Assembly: GCF_001652265.1 (NCBI RefSeq)
Contig: NZ_LWBS01000040.1
Span: 1 to 5,777 of the forward strand
Length of the DNA stretch: 5,777 bases
From: Rhizobium leguminosarum
Lineage (GTDB): Bacteria; Pseudomonadota; Alphaproteobacteria; Rhizobiales; Rhizobiaceae
Direction of reading: 5' to 3'
Positions within the stretch are counted from its first letter, which is position 1; every line of letters begins with the position of its first letter. Below the pieces are notes generated by a model. That model was not told the DNA's origin. It did no database searches and saw only the letters and a list, made by a program, of their open reading frames with translations. The position numbers were made by a program, and so were the translations under genes. Shown piece by piece: positions 5,149 through 5,777 of this stretch.

Positions 5149-5408
5149 CTACCGCCGAGATTTTGCTTCGATGCGAGGGACGAGCAGCTCGTCGTCAACA
5201 AAGCTGTCGAGGAGTCGTTCCATTCTTGGGGTGAGCGGCCGGCGTCTTTGAGCATCTGCTCCAATTCGTCCATGCCGTCGTCTGTCAGTGCGGTCACGGA
5301 TTCGTCGTCTCCGGTGTACACGGAGATGATGCTGCCGTAGCTCAGGTTATCATCGTTAGAGACGATTGCCTGAAGAAGCTCCGGGGAGATGTCACGTTGT
5401 TTGATCAA
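5149..5408 (-). pseudogene. small acidic protein gene, probably frameshifted, unknown family
   Basis: The frame starting at a TTG (5408) reads MIKQRDISPELLQ, followed by an acidic segment (YTGDDESVTALTDDGMDELE) and AGRSPQEW. After that the frame turns Ser/Thr/Leu-rich and runs on to 5037, which looks out of frame. Inserting one base after the Trp codon, near 5223, switches to a frame that reads RLLDSFVDDELLVPRIEAKSRR and stops at 5149, a convincing continuation in the same acidic, helical style, giving about 86 residues. I therefore read it as one gene with a one-base deletion. Alternatively there are two ORFs, the second from the ATG at 5223, but that has no ribosome binding site. The N-terminus is doubtful: the TTG lies 29 bases beyond the transposase frame's expected stop and could mark a gene cut by the insertion. 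No immunity family is recognised. Confidence 0.45.
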
Positions 5409-5436
5409 GGTCGGAATAGGGCGCTTGTCTGAGATG

Positions 5437-5777
5437 TCAGGCGGTTGCGCCGGTCACGGCTTTCCACTGCGCCATTGCGCGGATCCGATGGATGTGGATG
5501 GCGAGGGCTGAATTTTTCTGGTGCGGGGGGGACGAAGAGATTTCGGAGTGCCGAAAAGATCGATATGAACCGTTGCAAGCCGCCGGCGGATCCAAATCCC
5601 TGCATCATCCGCTCCCTTTTTCGAAGCGGCACGTGAGAATTCTCGGCTCGATTGTTCAGGCCCTTGTGCGATCGATGTTCGACGGCGGGCATCACCTCCC
5701 GTCTTGCCGCACCATAGGAGCGCAATTTATCGGTGACGATCCGCTTCGGCGTCAGGCCTTGCTTCTTCAGCAGCCTG
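5437..5777 (-). pseudogene. IS6-family transposase, C-terminal part, frameshifted near its end
   Basis: DDE transposase of an IS6 (IS26-like) element; the N-terminal part is outside the window. Visible are VTDKLRSYGAA with the second catalytic Asp, and HKGLNNRAENSH with the catalytic Glu, then the conserved RKRERMMQGF and SALRNLFVPP segments. After VPP the frame changes at seven C in the coding strand (plus-strand G run about 5525-5531). Removing one C restores an ending typical of the family (KNSALAIHIHRIRAMAQWKA, then VTGATA) with a stop at 5439-5437. As written, the frame instead runs to a stop at 5405. The catalytic core is unaffected, so the product might still work; a sequencing error in the homopolymer is equally possible. 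The terminal inverted repeat of the element could not be identified. Confidence 0.85.

Overview
The window is an accessory-genome segment from a proteobacterium, most likely a rhizobial alphaproteobacterium. The reasons are an IS66-type and an IS6-type insertion sequence of the kind common on rhizobial plasmids, and G+C-rich minus-strand genes. The organism is inferred from these families; no sequence search was possible. All supported genes are on the minus strand, so transcription runs from high to low coordinates.

Layout in the direction of transcription. (1) 5777-5437: the 3' part of an IS6-family transposase, entering from outside the window and frameshifted near its end at a run of seven C. 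(2) 5408-4641: a decayed or poorly understood stretch with a small acidic-protein gene that looks frameshifted (5408-5149), a possible 43-residue ORF (5040-4909), and a reading frame that resembles a second double-glycine leader plus hydrophobic core and runs without a stop into the next gene. (3) 4640-4461: a 59-residue precursor with a double-glycine leader and a 35-residue hydrophobic, glycine/alanine-rich core, a candidate class IIb-like bacteriocin/microcin. (4) 4472-4340: a degenerate second copy of an internal part of hlyD, starting at the bacteriocin stop codon. (5) 4162-3002: an intact HlyD-family periplasmic adaptor. (6) 2972-792: an intact peptidase-containing ABC transporter (C39 protease, membrane domain, ATPase). 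(7) 791-566: a 226-base gap with no convincing gene. (8) 565-1: the end and first gene (tnpA) of an IS66-family element that leaves the window.

How the parts fit: the C39 domain would remove the leader after Gly-Gly while the ABC transporter exports the core. HlyD would bridge to an outer-membrane TolC-type channel, which is not encoded here. No gene here can be assigned as an immunity protein; small unassigned ORFs near the precursor are the only local candidates. The notable content is the precursor peptide or peptides and the rearranged DNA around them, including a precursor gene whose stop codon lies within hlyD-derived DNA. Insertion sequences on both sides suggest an island assembled or reshuffled by transposition.
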